From positions 2,418,001 through 2,482,000 of the forward strand of contig CAWGCS010000001.1 in NCBI GenBank assembly GCA_963821235.1: a stretch of DNA of 64,000 bases, written 5' to 3'. The position numbers and the translations under genes are program-made. A model generated the notes under the pieces. It ran no database searches. It had not been told where the DNA came from and worked only from the letters and a program-made list of their open reading frames with translations. Shown piece after piece: positions 1-8,121 of this stretch (position 1 is its first letter; each line of letters opens with the position of its first letter). The DNA comes from CTSoil-043 sp963821235 (GTDB lineage Bacteria > Chloroflexota > Limnocylindria > Limnocylindrales > CSP1-4).

Positions 1-94
1 CCAGCTGCCAGTACGTCCTGACCGGGGCGAGGTCGACCTCGTCGATCAGCTGCGCCGTGGCCCCGGGGAGCTTGGTGGTCTGGGTGCCTTCCAT
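1..94 (-). CDS. ABC transporter permease, DppC-type, N-terminal fragment
   Basis: Only the first 31 codons lie in the window; the gene runs off the left edge. It starts at ATG 94-92, preceded by an AGGGG ribosome-binding site. Its start lies 10 bases downstream of the stop of the DppB-like permease. The visible residues (MEGTQTTKLPGATAQL...) are a soluble N-terminal tail before the first membrane segment. The call of a second inner-membrane permease rests on position: peptide/nickel transporters normally encode binding protein, DppB and DppC in this order. The sequence seen is too short to prove it. Confidence 0.6.
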   Translation of the reverse strand, partial: MEGTQTTKLPGATAQLIDEVDLAPVRTYWQL

Positions 95-104
95 CGTCGC
101 GCCC

Positions 105-1067
105 CTAGTACTTGATCCGCGGGTCGACGACCGCGTAGAGGACGTCGGCAAGGAGGTTGCCGACGATGACCATGGCGCCACCGATCATCACGAAGGCCAG
201 CACGACCGGGTAGTCGCGCTCGACGACCGCGGAGACCCCGAGGCCGCCGAGGCCCGGCCAGGTGAAGACGGCCTCCGTGATCGCGGCCCCGGTGAGGAGG
301 GCGGGGATCGTGAGGCCGAGGAGGGTCACGATGGGGATCAGGGCGTTGCGGAGGGCGTGCTTGAAGATGACCCGCGACGAGGCGAGGCCCTTCGCCTTGG
401 CGGTCCGGATGTAGTCGGCCCGCAGGACCTCCAGCATCGACGCCCGCATGTAGCGGCTCCAGCCGGCCACCCCCACGATCGTCAGCGTCATGACGGGCAA
501 GAAGAGGTGCCAGAGGAGGTCGAGGACGTCGCCGTCCTTTCCGAACGAGTACTTCCCGAAGAGGGGGAAGAGGTCCAGCTGCTGGGCGAAGACCTGGCGA
601 AGGATGATGCCGAGCCAGAAGGTCGGGAGCGCGTAGCCGATGGTGGCGATGATCGCGATGACCTTGTCGGCGATGCTGTACTGCTTCACGGCGCCGAGGA
701 TCCCGATCGGGATCGCGATCACCACGGTCAGGAAGAGCGACGACCCCATGAGCTGGAGCGTGCTGGGGATCCGCTCGAAGATCTTGTCGCGGACCGGCAG
801 CCCGTCCGTGATCGAGTAGCCCCAGGCGGTGTTGTCCCAGGGGAACTGCCAGAAGGCGCTGAACCACTTGAAGAACTGGACGAGCAGCGGCTGGTCGAGC
901 CCGTAGACCCGCCGCAGGTTCTCGATGACCTCCGGTGAGACCCGCGGCGAGCGGAAGCGGTCGAACGGATCGCCCGGGGACAGGAAGACGATGAAGAAGC
1001 TGATGACGCTGATCCCGATGATGATCGGGATCGCCTGGATCAGCCGACGAAGGATGTAGCGGGCCAT
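105..1067 (-). CDS. ABC transporter permease, DppB/OppB family
   Basis: A 320-residue inner-membrane permease for import of peptides or a similar solute. The N-terminus (MARYILRRLIQAIPIIIGIS) is the typical first transmembrane segment of DppB/OppB, followed by a periplasmic loop (about residues 30-95) and five further hydrophobic segments. The cytoplasmic EAA loop that contacts the ATPase is visible near residue 225 (AKAKGLASSRVIFKHALRNA). The length is normal for the family. It lies 154 bases downstream of the binding-protein gene, separated by a strong hairpin, and directly upstream of the second permease. The ATPase genes are not in the window. The substrate cannot be read from sequence. 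Confidence 0.92.
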   Translation of the reverse strand: MARYILRRLIQAIPIIIGISVISFFIVFLSPGDPFDRFRSPRVSPEVIENLRRVYGLDQPLLVQFFKWFSAFWQFPWDNTAWGYSITDGLPVRDKIFERIPSTLQLMGSSLFLTVVIAIPIGILGAVKQYSIADKVIAIIATIGYALPTFWLGIILRQVFAQQLDLFPLFGKYSFGKDGDVLDLLWHLFLPVMTLTIVGVAGWSRYMRASMLEVLRADYIRTAKAKGLASSRVIFKHALRNALIPIVTLLGLTIPALLTGAAITEAVFTWPGLGGLGVSAVVERDYPVVLAFVMIGGAMVIVGNLLADVLYAVVDPRIKY

Positions 1068-1156
1068 CGGCTCAGCCTCGGTCGTTCGGCGGGACGGGCC
1101 GGCCGGGAGCCGGACGGCTGTGAGATTGGGGCACGGGAACCTTCACGGAATGGATC

Positions 1157-1188
1157 GGCCGGCGGCGGCCGTGAAGCCGCCGCCGGCC
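1157..1188 (-). terminator. Intercistronic hairpin after the binding-protein gene
   Basis: A perfect 13-bp inverted repeat (GGCCGGCGGCGGC at 1157-1169, its complement at 1176-1188) with a 6-base loop, lying between the binding-protein gene and the permease genes. No clear U-tract follows. In ABC operons such hairpins often terminate part of the transcripts or protect the upstream mRNA, so that binding protein exceeds permease; that role is inferred here. Confidence 0.6.
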
Positions 1189-1221
1189 GTGGATCTCAGC
1201 GGGACGCTCGTGGCGCCGCGG

Positions 1222-3213
1222 TCACTGGGCCGCGACGACCCACGAGTCCTGGTTCCAGTAGTAGTTGACGCTGCCGAGGTCGATCCCGCTCGAGGTCGAG
1301 GAGACCGTCTTGGTCAGGCCGGCATGACGCAGGTCAGCCCACAGGAAGTCGTAGGGGATGTCGTTGTGGGCGATCAGCTGGAACTGGAAGTAGATGTCCT
1401 TGCGCTTTGCCTGGTCGAGCTCGGTCCGGCCTTCCTCGAGGAGCTTGTCGGCCTCCGGGTTCTTCCAGCAGACGAAGTTGTTGTCGTCCGGGTTCTCCTT
1501 CGTCGTGCACTTCGTCGAATGGAAGATCGAGTAGTCGTCGGGATCGAACGCGGTCGACCAGCCGCCGAGGTAGGTGTCGAAGTTGTTGGGGTACGAGAGC
1601 AGCGGCAGGAGGACCGTCGCGAAGTCGGATTCCTTGACGTTGATCTCGATGCCGCACTTGGCGAGCTGATCCTTGGCCAGCTGGCCGTAGGCGACGCGCT
1701 GCGGGCGGCCCGACCGCACGTAGAGGTCGGAGCTGAGGCGCTTGCCGTCCTTGGCGTAGACGCCGTCGCTGCCGAGGGTCCAGCCGGAGCTCTCGATGAG
1801 CTTCTTGGCGGCGGCCTGGTCGAAGACGTAGTCCGGGACGTCCGGGTTGTACGCCCAGGAGAAGGGCGGCGTGTTCGCCTTCACCGGGGTGCCGTTCCCG
1901 TCCGTGGCGGCCTGGACGGTCGCCGGGTGGTCGACGCACATCGTGAAGGCCTTGCGGAGGTTGAGGTCGCTGTAGAGGCGGCCCTCGCGGAGGTTGAAGG
2001 CGATGAAGTAGTAGCCGTTGTCCGGGTACTCGGCGATCTGGAGGCTGGGATCGTCCTTCAACGGCCCGAGGGCGTCGGAGGTGATCTCCTGCTGCCAGTT
2101 GATGTCGCCCTTCTGGAGGGCGGCCGACGCCGCCGCGGCGTCCTTGATGATCGGGACGAAGAGCTTCGCCGGGCCGACCTTGACGCCCTCGGGACCACCG
2201 AAGTAGTCATCGAAGCGGGCGAGCTCGACGCTCTGGCCGGCCGTGTACTTCACGAACTTGAAGGGGCCGGTGCCGATCGGGGCGCGCTGGAAGTCGATGA
2301 TCCGGAAGGCCGCGGCGATCTGGTCGATGTCCGTGGCCTGGAAGGTCGTGTTGAGGTCGGTCAGGCGGGAGAACAGCTCGGCGCCGTAGGCGCTGTTGTC
2401 CGTTGCGCCGTCGGCGCCGACGAACTGGCCCTTGTCGGGCAGCTGGACGCCGGCCTGGGTCAGGATCGGCTCGATCTCGCTCACGTACGTCGCGTAGTCG
2501 CACTCGGCCGGCGGCGTCTCGCCGGCGCAGGCCTCGGCGTTCACCGCGGCGTCGATCTTGTCGAAGAGGGCCTTCACGGCGGCCGCGTCGACCTTGCCGG
2601 CGGCAGCCTGCAGGCGGGCGAAGGAGTCGCGAACAGCCTTCTCCGGGATGATCGCGACGCCGAGGCCGCTGCTGATGAACGGCGCGAACTTCTGCTTGAG
2701 CTTGAAGACGACCGTGCTGTCGTCGGTCGCGGTGACCGACTCGACGTTGTCGGCGAGGGCCGAGCAGCCGTCAGGGATGTAGGTGCAGTTCTTCGACAGG
2801 CCCAGCTGGTAGGAGAAGACGACGTCGGACGCCTTGACCACGGTGCCGTCGTGGAACTTGACGTTGGGCTTGAGCTTGACCGTCCAGGTCAGGCCGTCCG
2901 CCGTCATGTCCGGGAGCTCGGCCGCGATGTTCGGCGTCGCCTCGAGCTTGTTGTTGAGGACGTACAGGCCGTTGTAGAGCACGTTGACGATCCAGCTCGT
3001 CGGCAGGTCTGTGTACGCGTACGAGAGGTAGGTCGGCTCGCCGTCGATCACCATCGCGAAGTCGGCCGAGCCGGCCGGCGCGGATGCGGACGGGGCCGGG
3101 GTCTCGCCGGCAGGCGTCGAGGGGGCCGGGGTGGGCGACGCAGAGCCCCCGCAGGCCGCCACGCCGATGGCGAGCGCCCCGAGCAGGCCGAGACTTCGCC
3201 GTCTCAAACTCAT
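1222..3213 (-). CDS. Extracellular solute-binding protein, family 5 (lipoprotein)
   Basis: A 663-residue substrate-binding lipoprotein of the DppA/OppA type feeding the permeases downstream. The start at 3213 is supported by an AGGAGG site 8 bases upstream and by the signal peptide: basic MSLRRR, a hydrophobic core, then Cys21 in VAAC followed by GG. An in-frame extension upstream to 3342 is unlikely, as it would precede the signal peptide. A Ser/Thr/Pro-rich linker (about 25-50) precedes the SBP_bac_5 domain. It is longer than typical DppA (about 530 residues): an insert around residues 190-290, including a small Cys-containing stretch (ACAGETPPAECDY), accounts for the excess. Ligand unknown. 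Confidence 0.93.
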   Translation of the reverse strand: MSLRRRSLGLLGALAIGVAACGGSASPTPAPSTPAGETPAPSASAPAGSADFAMVIDGEPTYLSYAYTDLPTSWIVNVLYNGLYVLNNKLEATPNIAAELPDMTADGLTWTVKLKPNVKFHDGTVVKASDVVFSYQLGLSKNCTYIPDGCSALADNVESVTATDDSTVVFKLKQKFAPFISSGLGVAIIPEKAVRDSFARLQAAAGKVDAAAVKALFDKIDAAVNAEACAGETPPAECDYATYVSEIEPILTQAGVQLPDKGQFVGADGATDNSAYGAELFSRLTDLNTTFQATDIDQIAAAFRIIDFQRAPIGTGPFKFVKYTAGQSVELARFDDYFGGPEGVKVGPAKLFVPIIKDAAAASAALQKGDINWQQEITSDALGPLKDDPSLQIAEYPDNGYYFIAFNLREGRLYSDLNLRKAFTMCVDHPATVQAATDGNGTPVKANTPPFSWAYNPDVPDYVFDQAAAKKLIESSGWTLGSDGVYAKDGKRLSSDLYVRSGRPQRVAYGQLAKDQLAKCGIEINVKESDFATVLLPLLSYPNNFDTYLGGWSTAFDPDDYSIFHSTKCTTKENPDDNNFVCWKNPEADKLLEEGRTELDQAKRKDIYFQFQLIAHNDIPYDFLWADLRHAGLTKTVSSTSSGIDLGSVNYYWNQDSWVVAAQ

Positions 3214-3340
3214 CGAGTTCCTCCTGTTCCCAGGGGCCGGCAGCTCCTCCGCGCCGATCCCCTCCTCGCTGGATGACCGCAGTGCCTTCCGACGCGCAGG
3301 GCGCGACAAGCCAGCCGTTGCGGCCCGCAGACTGCCGCGC

Positions 3341-3371
3341 ATTATAGGTCGCGGCCGTCGACGTGCGTCAA
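3341..3371 (-). promoter_or_regulatory. Promoter of the ABC transporter operon
   Basis: On the minus strand, TTGACG (3366-3371) and a perfect TATAAT (3341-3346) are separated by 19 bases, slightly longer than the optimum. This AT-rich hexamer stands out in very GC-rich DNA. It predicts a leader of roughly 120 bases before the binding-protein start at 3213. Confidence 0.7.
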
Positions 3372-3437
3372 CTCGCGCCGGGCGTCCGCGGCGGGCCCTG
3401 CCGCCCCGGGACCGGCCGCCTCAGGTTCGCTTCTGGC

Positions 3438-4073
3438 TCACCTCCTGCCTGCCCGGCTAGATGCGGCGTCGTTGCCCGTCGCGGCGGCGACCGCCGCCGG
3501 CTCGGGCTCGACGTACGCCTGGGCCCGGAGCCGCTGCCGGTCCGACCACCACGGGAGGTCCGCGGCGATGGGCGGCGGGGCAGTGCGAATTCCCAGGTAG
3601 GGTGGCTCGAGCTGGGGCTCGGGGAGGAGCCCGGCCAGGCGGGCGCGCTCGCGGCTCTGCTCGAAGGTGAGGTACGGGGCCGGGGCGCCACGCGGCGCCT
3701 CGTTGTAGACGCCGTCCGGGCGGCCGCCGGAGACGGCGGCCGGGCCCACGAGCGCGGCGCACAGGCCCGCCGCGACCACGATCCCCGGCAGGCCCGAGAG
3801 GAGCCGGGACGGCTGGCGGCGGGTCGTCGCCAGCCGCGTCCGCAGGCGGCTCCAGCCGTCGGGGGCGGGCTCGACGCGGCGCGTCTCCTCGTGGAGGCGG
3901 CGCAGGGCGTGGAGCACGAGCGTCGTGGCCGCCAGCTCCTCCTCGCAGGCGGGGCAGCGGTCGACGTGGTCCAGCGCTCGCCGGACGTCCGGTCCATCCG
4001 CCCGCCGGGCGGCGAACTCGACGAGGGCCGACCGATGCGCCGCGCAGTCCCGCCGGAAGGGGAGCCCGATCAT
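3438..4073 (-). CDS. Anti-sigma factor-like protein with zf-HC2 zinc finger
   Basis: A 211-residue protein with an N-terminal zf-HC2 motif (His-x3-Cys-x2-Cys in HVDRCPACEEEL, about residues 37-48), a linker, one membrane segment (about 95-115, LLSGLPGIVVAAGLCAALVG) and a proline-rich outer domain. This is the layout of membrane anti-sigma factors that hold an ECF sigma at the membrane. The ATG at 4073 overlaps the sigma factor stop (ATGA), so the two are translationally coupled and are very likely partners. Reading the same frame further upstream only gives an arginine-rich antisense-like sequence, so that extension was rejected. The inducing signal is unknown. Confidence 0.85.
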   Translation of the reverse strand: MIGLPFRRDCAAHRSALVEFAARRADGPDVRRALDHVDRCPACEEELAATTLVLHALRRLHEETRRVEPAPDGWSRLRTRLATTRRQPSRLLSGLPGIVVAAGLCAALVGPAAVSGGRPDGVYNEAPRGAPAPYLTFEQSRERARLAGLLPEPQLEPPYLGIRTAPPPIAADLPWWSDRQRLRAQAYVEPEPAAVAAATGNDAASSRAGRR

Positions 4074-4723
4074 CGCTCCATCTCGGCGACGATGGCCGGG
4101 ACGGCTGCCCCGGCCGGCTCGTAGGCGCCCCCGAAGCGGAGGTCGTCCTCCAGGCGCAGGCGCAGGGAGCGCAGCCCGAAGTGGAGGCGTGACTTCACGG
4201 TCCCCGGCCGGATCCCCAGGATCTCCGCCGTCTCGTTGATGCTCCGTCCGTGCAGGTAGAAGAGGACGATGACGCCCCGGTGCTTGGGCGGCAGCGCGGC
4301 GATCCCGTCGCGGACGATGGCCCGCAGCTCCTCGCGCTCGGCCCGCGCGGCCGGGCCCGCGTCGCGGTCGCGCACCAGCCGGGCGACCGCCTCGCTGATC
4401 GGCTCCCAGGGCAGGCGCCGGCGCCCCAGCCGGGAGTACGAGAAGTTGAGCGCCACGCGGTGGAGCCAGGGCAGCGGCGAGGCGTCGACGTGCAGACGGC
4501 GCCGCCACTCGTAGGCCTTGGCGAAGGTGTCCTGGAGGACCTCCTCGGCGGCGCTGCGGTCGCCGAGCACGGCGTAGGCGGTCGCGAAGACGGGTCCGCG
4601 GTAGCGGGCGAAGAAGGCCTCGAAGGCGTCGAGGTCGTCGACGCGGATCCGGACGAGGAGCTGCGCCTCCTCCGGATCGAGCTGACGGACCGGCTGGTCG
4701 CTCGTGGTCGCTGCCTCCTGCAT
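4070..4723 (-). CDS. RNA polymerase ECF sigma factor
   Basis: A 217-residue sigma-70 family protein of the extracytoplasmic-function group. Region 2 is visible at about residues 20-90 (ARYRGPVFATAYAVLG, then the -10 recognition helix AAEEVLQDTFAKAYEW) and region 4 at about 130-185 (ALPPKHRGVIVLFYLHGRS, then the helix-turn-helix INETAEILGIRPGTVKSRLH). Regions 1 and 3 are absent, as expected. I chose ATG 4723; an in-frame GTG at 4771 would add 16 residues. Neither has a strong ribosome-binding site. It lies about 70 bases downstream of gcvPB on the same strand, so it may be partly read through from the glycine cleavage operon. Confidence 0.92.
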   Translation of the reverse strand: MQEAATTSDQPVRQLDPEEAQLLVRIRVDDLDAFEAFFARYRGPVFATAYAVLGDRSAAEEVLQDTFAKAYEWRRRLHVDASPLPWLHRVALNFSYSRLGRRRLPWEPISEAVARLVRDRDAGPAARAEREELRAIVRDGIAALPPKHRGVIVLFYLHGRSINETAEILGIRPGTVKSRLHFGLRSLRLRLEDDLRFGGAYEPAGAAVPAIVAEMER

Positions 4724-4794
4724 GAACGCACGGGCGGACGGGACGCCCGGTGCGGCCCTCCTACCCGTCACTACGCCGGGTCACCGTCCCAGGT

Positions 4795-6279
4795 TCATTC
4801 CGCGATGGCCGCCCGCCAGCGGAGGTTCGGCTGCCGCGCCGCGGTCGCCTCGTCCAGGCGACGGACCGGTGCCGTGTGCGGGGCCCCCTTGACGAGCTCG
4901 GGATCGCTCCGCGATTCGGCGGCGATCTCGAGCATGGCGTCGGCGAAGGCATCGAGCGTCTCGAGGCTCTCCGTCTCGGTCGGCTCGATGAGCATCGCCT
5001 CCTCGACGGTGAGGGGGAAGTAGATCGTGGGGGGATGGAACCCCTTGTCGATGAGGCGCTTGGCCACGTCGAGGGTGCGGACCCCGGTGGCGGCCTTGAG
5101 GCCGGACGAGCTGGCCACGAACTCGTGCATGCAGGGCCGCTCGAAGGGGACCTCGTAGGCCTCGGCCAGGCGGTGCTTCAGGTAGTTGGCGGCCAGCACG
5201 GCGTCCTCGCTGACTTCGCGCAGGCCGTCGGCGCCGTGGGCCCGGATGTAGGCGTAGGCCCGGACCAGGACGCCCACGTTGCCGGCGAAGGAGCGCATCC
5301 GCCCGATGCTGGTGGGACGCTCCCCCGGCCGCTCCAGGCGGAACGTGCCGTCCGGGTCGCGGCGGACCATCGGCTCGGGAAGGAAGGGGGCCAGGTGTGG
5401 CTGGACCGCGACCGGCCCTGCCCCCGGGCCGCCGCCGCCGTGCGGCGTGGAGAACGTCTTGTGGACGTTGAAGTGCATGACGTCGAAGCCGGCCTTGCCG
5501 GGACGGAAGTGGCCCAGCATGGCGTTGAGGTTCGCTCCGTCCATGTAGGCCAGCGCCCCGGCCGCGTGGACCGTCTCCAGGAGCTCCACCACCCGCCGCT
5601 CGAAGAGGCCGACGGTCGAGGGGTTGGTGATCATGACGGCCGCCGTCCGGGGCCCGAGGGCGGCCCGGAAGGCGTCGAGGTCGACGCCGCCGTCGGAGGC
5701 GGAGGGGATGTTGACCGTCCTGAAGCCGGCCATGGAGGCGGTCGCCGGGTTGGTGCCGTGGGCGGAATCCGGGACGAGGACCTCCTGCCGCTCCAGGTCG
5801 CCCCGCGAGCGGTGGTAGGCGCGGACCATGAGGATGCCGGTCAGCTCGCCCTGGGCGCCCGCCGCCGGCTGGAGGGTGACGGCATGCATGCCGCTGATCT
5901 CGGCGAGGTCCCGCTGCAGCCGCCACAGCAGCTCCAGCGTCCCCTGGGCCGTCGCGTCCGGAGCCAGCGGGTGGAGGTCGGCGAATCCGGGCAGGCGGGC
6001 CGCCCACTCGTTGACCTTGGGGTTGTACTTCATCGTGCACGAGCCCAGCGGATAGAAGCCCGTGTCGACCGACCAGTTGAGGTGCGAGAGGTTCACGAAG
6101 TGGCGGACGACCGTCGCCTCGTTGAGCTCCGGGATCGCCGGCGGAGATGCCCGCCTGGCGTCCGCGGGAATCCGATCGAGGGCGCCGGCCGGCGGGGCCG
6201 GGATCCGGGTGGCCGCCCCGCGACCGGGCCGCGAGAGCTCGAAGATCGTGGGCTGGAGGGGGTCGCCGGTGACGCTCAT
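4795..6279 (-). CDS. gcvPB: Glycine dehydrogenase (decarboxylating) subunit 2
   Basis: The 494-residue P-protein subunit carrying the pyridoxal phosphate lysine. With GcvPA it decarboxylates glycine and passes the aminomethyl group to lipoyl-GcvH. The cofactor site NVHKTFSTPHGGGGPG holds the Schiff-base lysine, and GSCTMKYNPK and DSAHGTNPATASMAGF are family signatures. Its ATG (6279) overlaps the gcvPA stop by 4 bases. The split two-subunit P-protein is typical of Gram-positive bacteria, Chloroflexota and archaea, unlike the single GcvP of E. coli. Confidence 0.96.
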   Translation of the reverse strand: MSVTGDPLQPTIFELSRPGRGAATRIPAPPAGALDRIPADARRASPPAIPELNEATVVRHFVNLSHLNWSVDTGFYPLGSCTMKYNPKVNEWAARLPGFADLHPLAPDATAQGTLELLWRLQRDLAEISGMHAVTLQPAAGAQGELTGILMVRAYHRSRGDLERQEVLVPDSAHGTNPATASMAGFRTVNIPSASDGGVDLDAFRAALGPRTAAVMITNPSTVGLFERRVVELLETVHAAGALAYMDGANLNAMLGHFRPGKAGFDVMHFNVHKTFSTPHGGGGPGAGPVAVQPHLAPFLPEPMVRRDPDGTFRLERPGERPTSIGRMRSFAGNVGVLVRAYAYIRAHGADGLREVSEDAVLAANYLKHRLAEAYEVPFERPCMHEFVASSSGLKAATGVRTLDVAKRLIDKGFHPPTIYFPLTVEEAMLIEPTETESLETLDAFADAMLEIAAESRSDPELVKGAPHTAPVRRLDEATAARQPNLRWRAAIAE

Positions 6280-7664
6280 CGGGCCGCTCCCATCGGCGCC
6301 GCCGGCGCCAGCTCCGCGGCCAGGGCCGAGGCGAAGCGATCGATCTCGGCGGTCGTGGTGACCTCCGTGGCGCAGACGAGAAGGCCCTCGGCGAGCGCCG
6401 GATCGCCCGGCTCGAGGTCGGCGAGCGGGACGCCGGCCAGGACGCCGCGCTCGAGGAGCCGCCGGTGGACGGCGGCCGCGTCGGGCACCCGGACGGCGAA
6501 CTCGTTGAGGTACGGCCCGGGGTGCAGCCGCGGCGCGCCGGCCGCGGCGAGGGCCGCCTCCAGCTCGGCCGCGCGGGCGGCCCCCGTGGCCGCCACGTCG
6601 TGGAGCCCGTCGGGTCCGAGGGCGGCGAGGTAGACCGCCGCGGCGAGAGCGCAGAGCGCCTGGTTGGTGCAGATGTTGCTCGCCGCCCGCTCGCGCCGGA
6701 TGTCCTGCTCGCGGGCCCGGAGGGTCATGACGTAGGCCCGCTTGCCGTCGAGGTCCGCGGTCATCCCGATGAGGCGGCCGGGGATCTGCCGGAGCAGCTG
6801 CTCCCGGCAGGCCACGATGCCCAGGTAGGGCCCGCCGTAGGCGGGCGGCATGCCCAGCGGCTGCCCCTCCCCCGCCGCGACGTCGGCTCCGTAGGCCGCC
6901 GGCGGCGCCAGGACGGCGAGCGAGACCGGCTCGACGACCGCCGCGAAGAGCGCGCCCGCGGCGTGGGCCAGTCGGCCGATCTCCTCCATCGGCTCCAGCA
7001 GGCCGAGCACCGACGGCTGGGCGGCGACGACCCCGGCCACCGGCAGGGCGGGATCGGCGAGCATCCGCTCGAGGGCCGCCAGGTCCGTGGTCCCGGCCGC
7101 CGGCCCGTCCGCCACGAGGGGAACCTCGGAGAAGGTGAGGTTCGCCCCGGCGAAGTACGTCTCCAGCGCCTCGCGGTAGTGGGGGTGGACGCTGCGCGCC
7201 ACCAGGACGTGCTCGCGTCGGGTCGCCCGGCAGGTCATGAGGGCCGCCTCGGCGGTCGCCGCGGCGCCGTCGTAGTGGGAGGCCGAGACGACGTCCATGC
7301 CGGTCAGCTCGGCCAGCAGCGACTGGTACTCGTAGATCGTCTGCAGGGTGCCCTGGCTGATCTCCGGCTGGTACGGCGTGTAGGCCGTGTAGAACTCGCC
7401 CCGCAGGAGCATCTGGTCGACGACGGGCGGGAGGTGGTGGCGGTAGACGCCGGCTCCGACGAAGCTGGCCAGGCCCGTCCGGTTGCGGCCGGCGAGGTCC
7501 TCGAGGTGGGCCATGAGCTCCATCTCGGTGAGGGCCGGGTCGAGCGCCAGGCCCGCCGCCCGCACGGGCGCCGGGATCGCCTCGAACAGCTCGTCGACCG
7601 ACCCGATGCCGAGGGCCTCGAGCATCCGCGCGCGCTCGCCCGCGGTGTGCGGTCCGTAGGCCAT
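6276..7664 (-). CDS. gcvPA: Glycine dehydrogenase (decarboxylating) subunit 1
   Basis: The 462-residue non-PLP-lysine subunit of the split glycine decarboxylase. Family signatures include GAGVYRHHLPPVVDQML near the N-terminus, YTPYQPEISQGTLQTIYEYQ, and the aminotransferase-fold core with SNICTNQALCALAAAVYLA. Length is normal. The start is 3 bases after the gcvH stop, and the stop overlaps the gcvPB start by 4 bases, which fits equimolar synthesis. Confidence 0.96.
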   Translation of the reverse strand: MAYGPHTAGERARMLEALGIGSVDELFEAIPAPVRAAGLALDPALTEMELMAHLEDLAGRNRTGLASFVGAGVYRHHLPPVVDQMLLRGEFYTAYTPYQPEISQGTLQTIYEYQSLLAELTGMDVVSASHYDGAAATAEAALMTCRATRREHVLVARSVHPHYREALETYFAGANLTFSEVPLVADGPAAGTTDLAALERMLADPALPVAGVVAAQPSVLGLLEPMEEIGRLAHAAGALFAAVVEPVSLAVLAPPAAYGADVAAGEGQPLGMPPAYGGPYLGIVACREQLLRQIPGRLIGMTADLDGKRAYVMTLRAREQDIRRERAASNICTNQALCALAAAVYLAALGPDGLHDVAATGAARAAELEAALAAAGAPRLHPGPYLNEFAVRVPDAAAVHRRLLERGVLAGVPLADLEPGDPALAEGLLVCATEVTTTAEIDRFASALAAELAPAAPMGAAR

Positions 7665-7667
7665 GGG

Positions 7668-8048
7668 TCAGGCCTCCGCGGCCAGCGCCTCGTAGGCGGC
7701 CGGGTCCAGGAGGGCGTCCAGCTGGGCCGGGTCCGCCAGGCGAATCTTGAGCATCCACCCGGCGCCGTAGGGGTCCGAGTTGACCGTCTCGGGCGCGCCG
7801 GCCAGGGACGCGTTGGCCTCGATGACCTCGCCTCCGACGGGCGCGAAGAGGTCGCTCACGGCCTTGACCGATTCGACCACGCCGAAGGTGGCGAACTGCT
7901 CGACCGCCCTGCCGGCGGCGGGGAGCTCGACGAAGACGATGTCCCCGAGCTGGTCGGCGGCATGGGCGGTGATCCCGACGGTGGCGACGTCGCCGTCGAC
8001 GCGGACCCACTCGTGCTCCTTGGTGTAGCGCAGGTCGGCGGGGATCAT
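7668..8048 (-). CDS. gcvH: Glycine cleavage system H protein
   Basis: The 126-residue lipoyl carrier that shuttles the aminomethyl intermediate between P-, T- and L-proteins. The lipoylation site is the lysine in FGVVESVKAVSDLFAPVGGE (about residue 63). The N-terminal YTKEHEWV signature is present. A GGAGGAGAGGAG purine stretch precedes the ATG. It lies between gcvT and gcvPA. Confidence 0.97.
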   Translation of the reverse strand: MIPADLRYTKEHEWVRVDGDVATVGITAHAADQLGDIVFVELPAAGRAVEQFATFGVVESVKAVSDLFAPVGGEVIEANASLAGAPETVNSDPYGAGWMLKIRLADPAQLDALLDPAAYEALAAEA

Positions 8049-8121
8049 GCGGCGCTCCTCTCCTCCGCCCGGCGCTGGGCGCCGGCGGTTGCGTGGCCGG
8101 CGGCGACCGGCCGGTCGGCAG

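Noticed and set aside
1120..3276. 700-codon plus-strand open frame opposite the solute-binding protein
   Set aside because: It mirrors the real gene codon for codon, is Arg/Val/Gly/Asp-rich without motifs, and would lack a ribosome-binding site; the minus-strand gene has a signal peptide and promoter.
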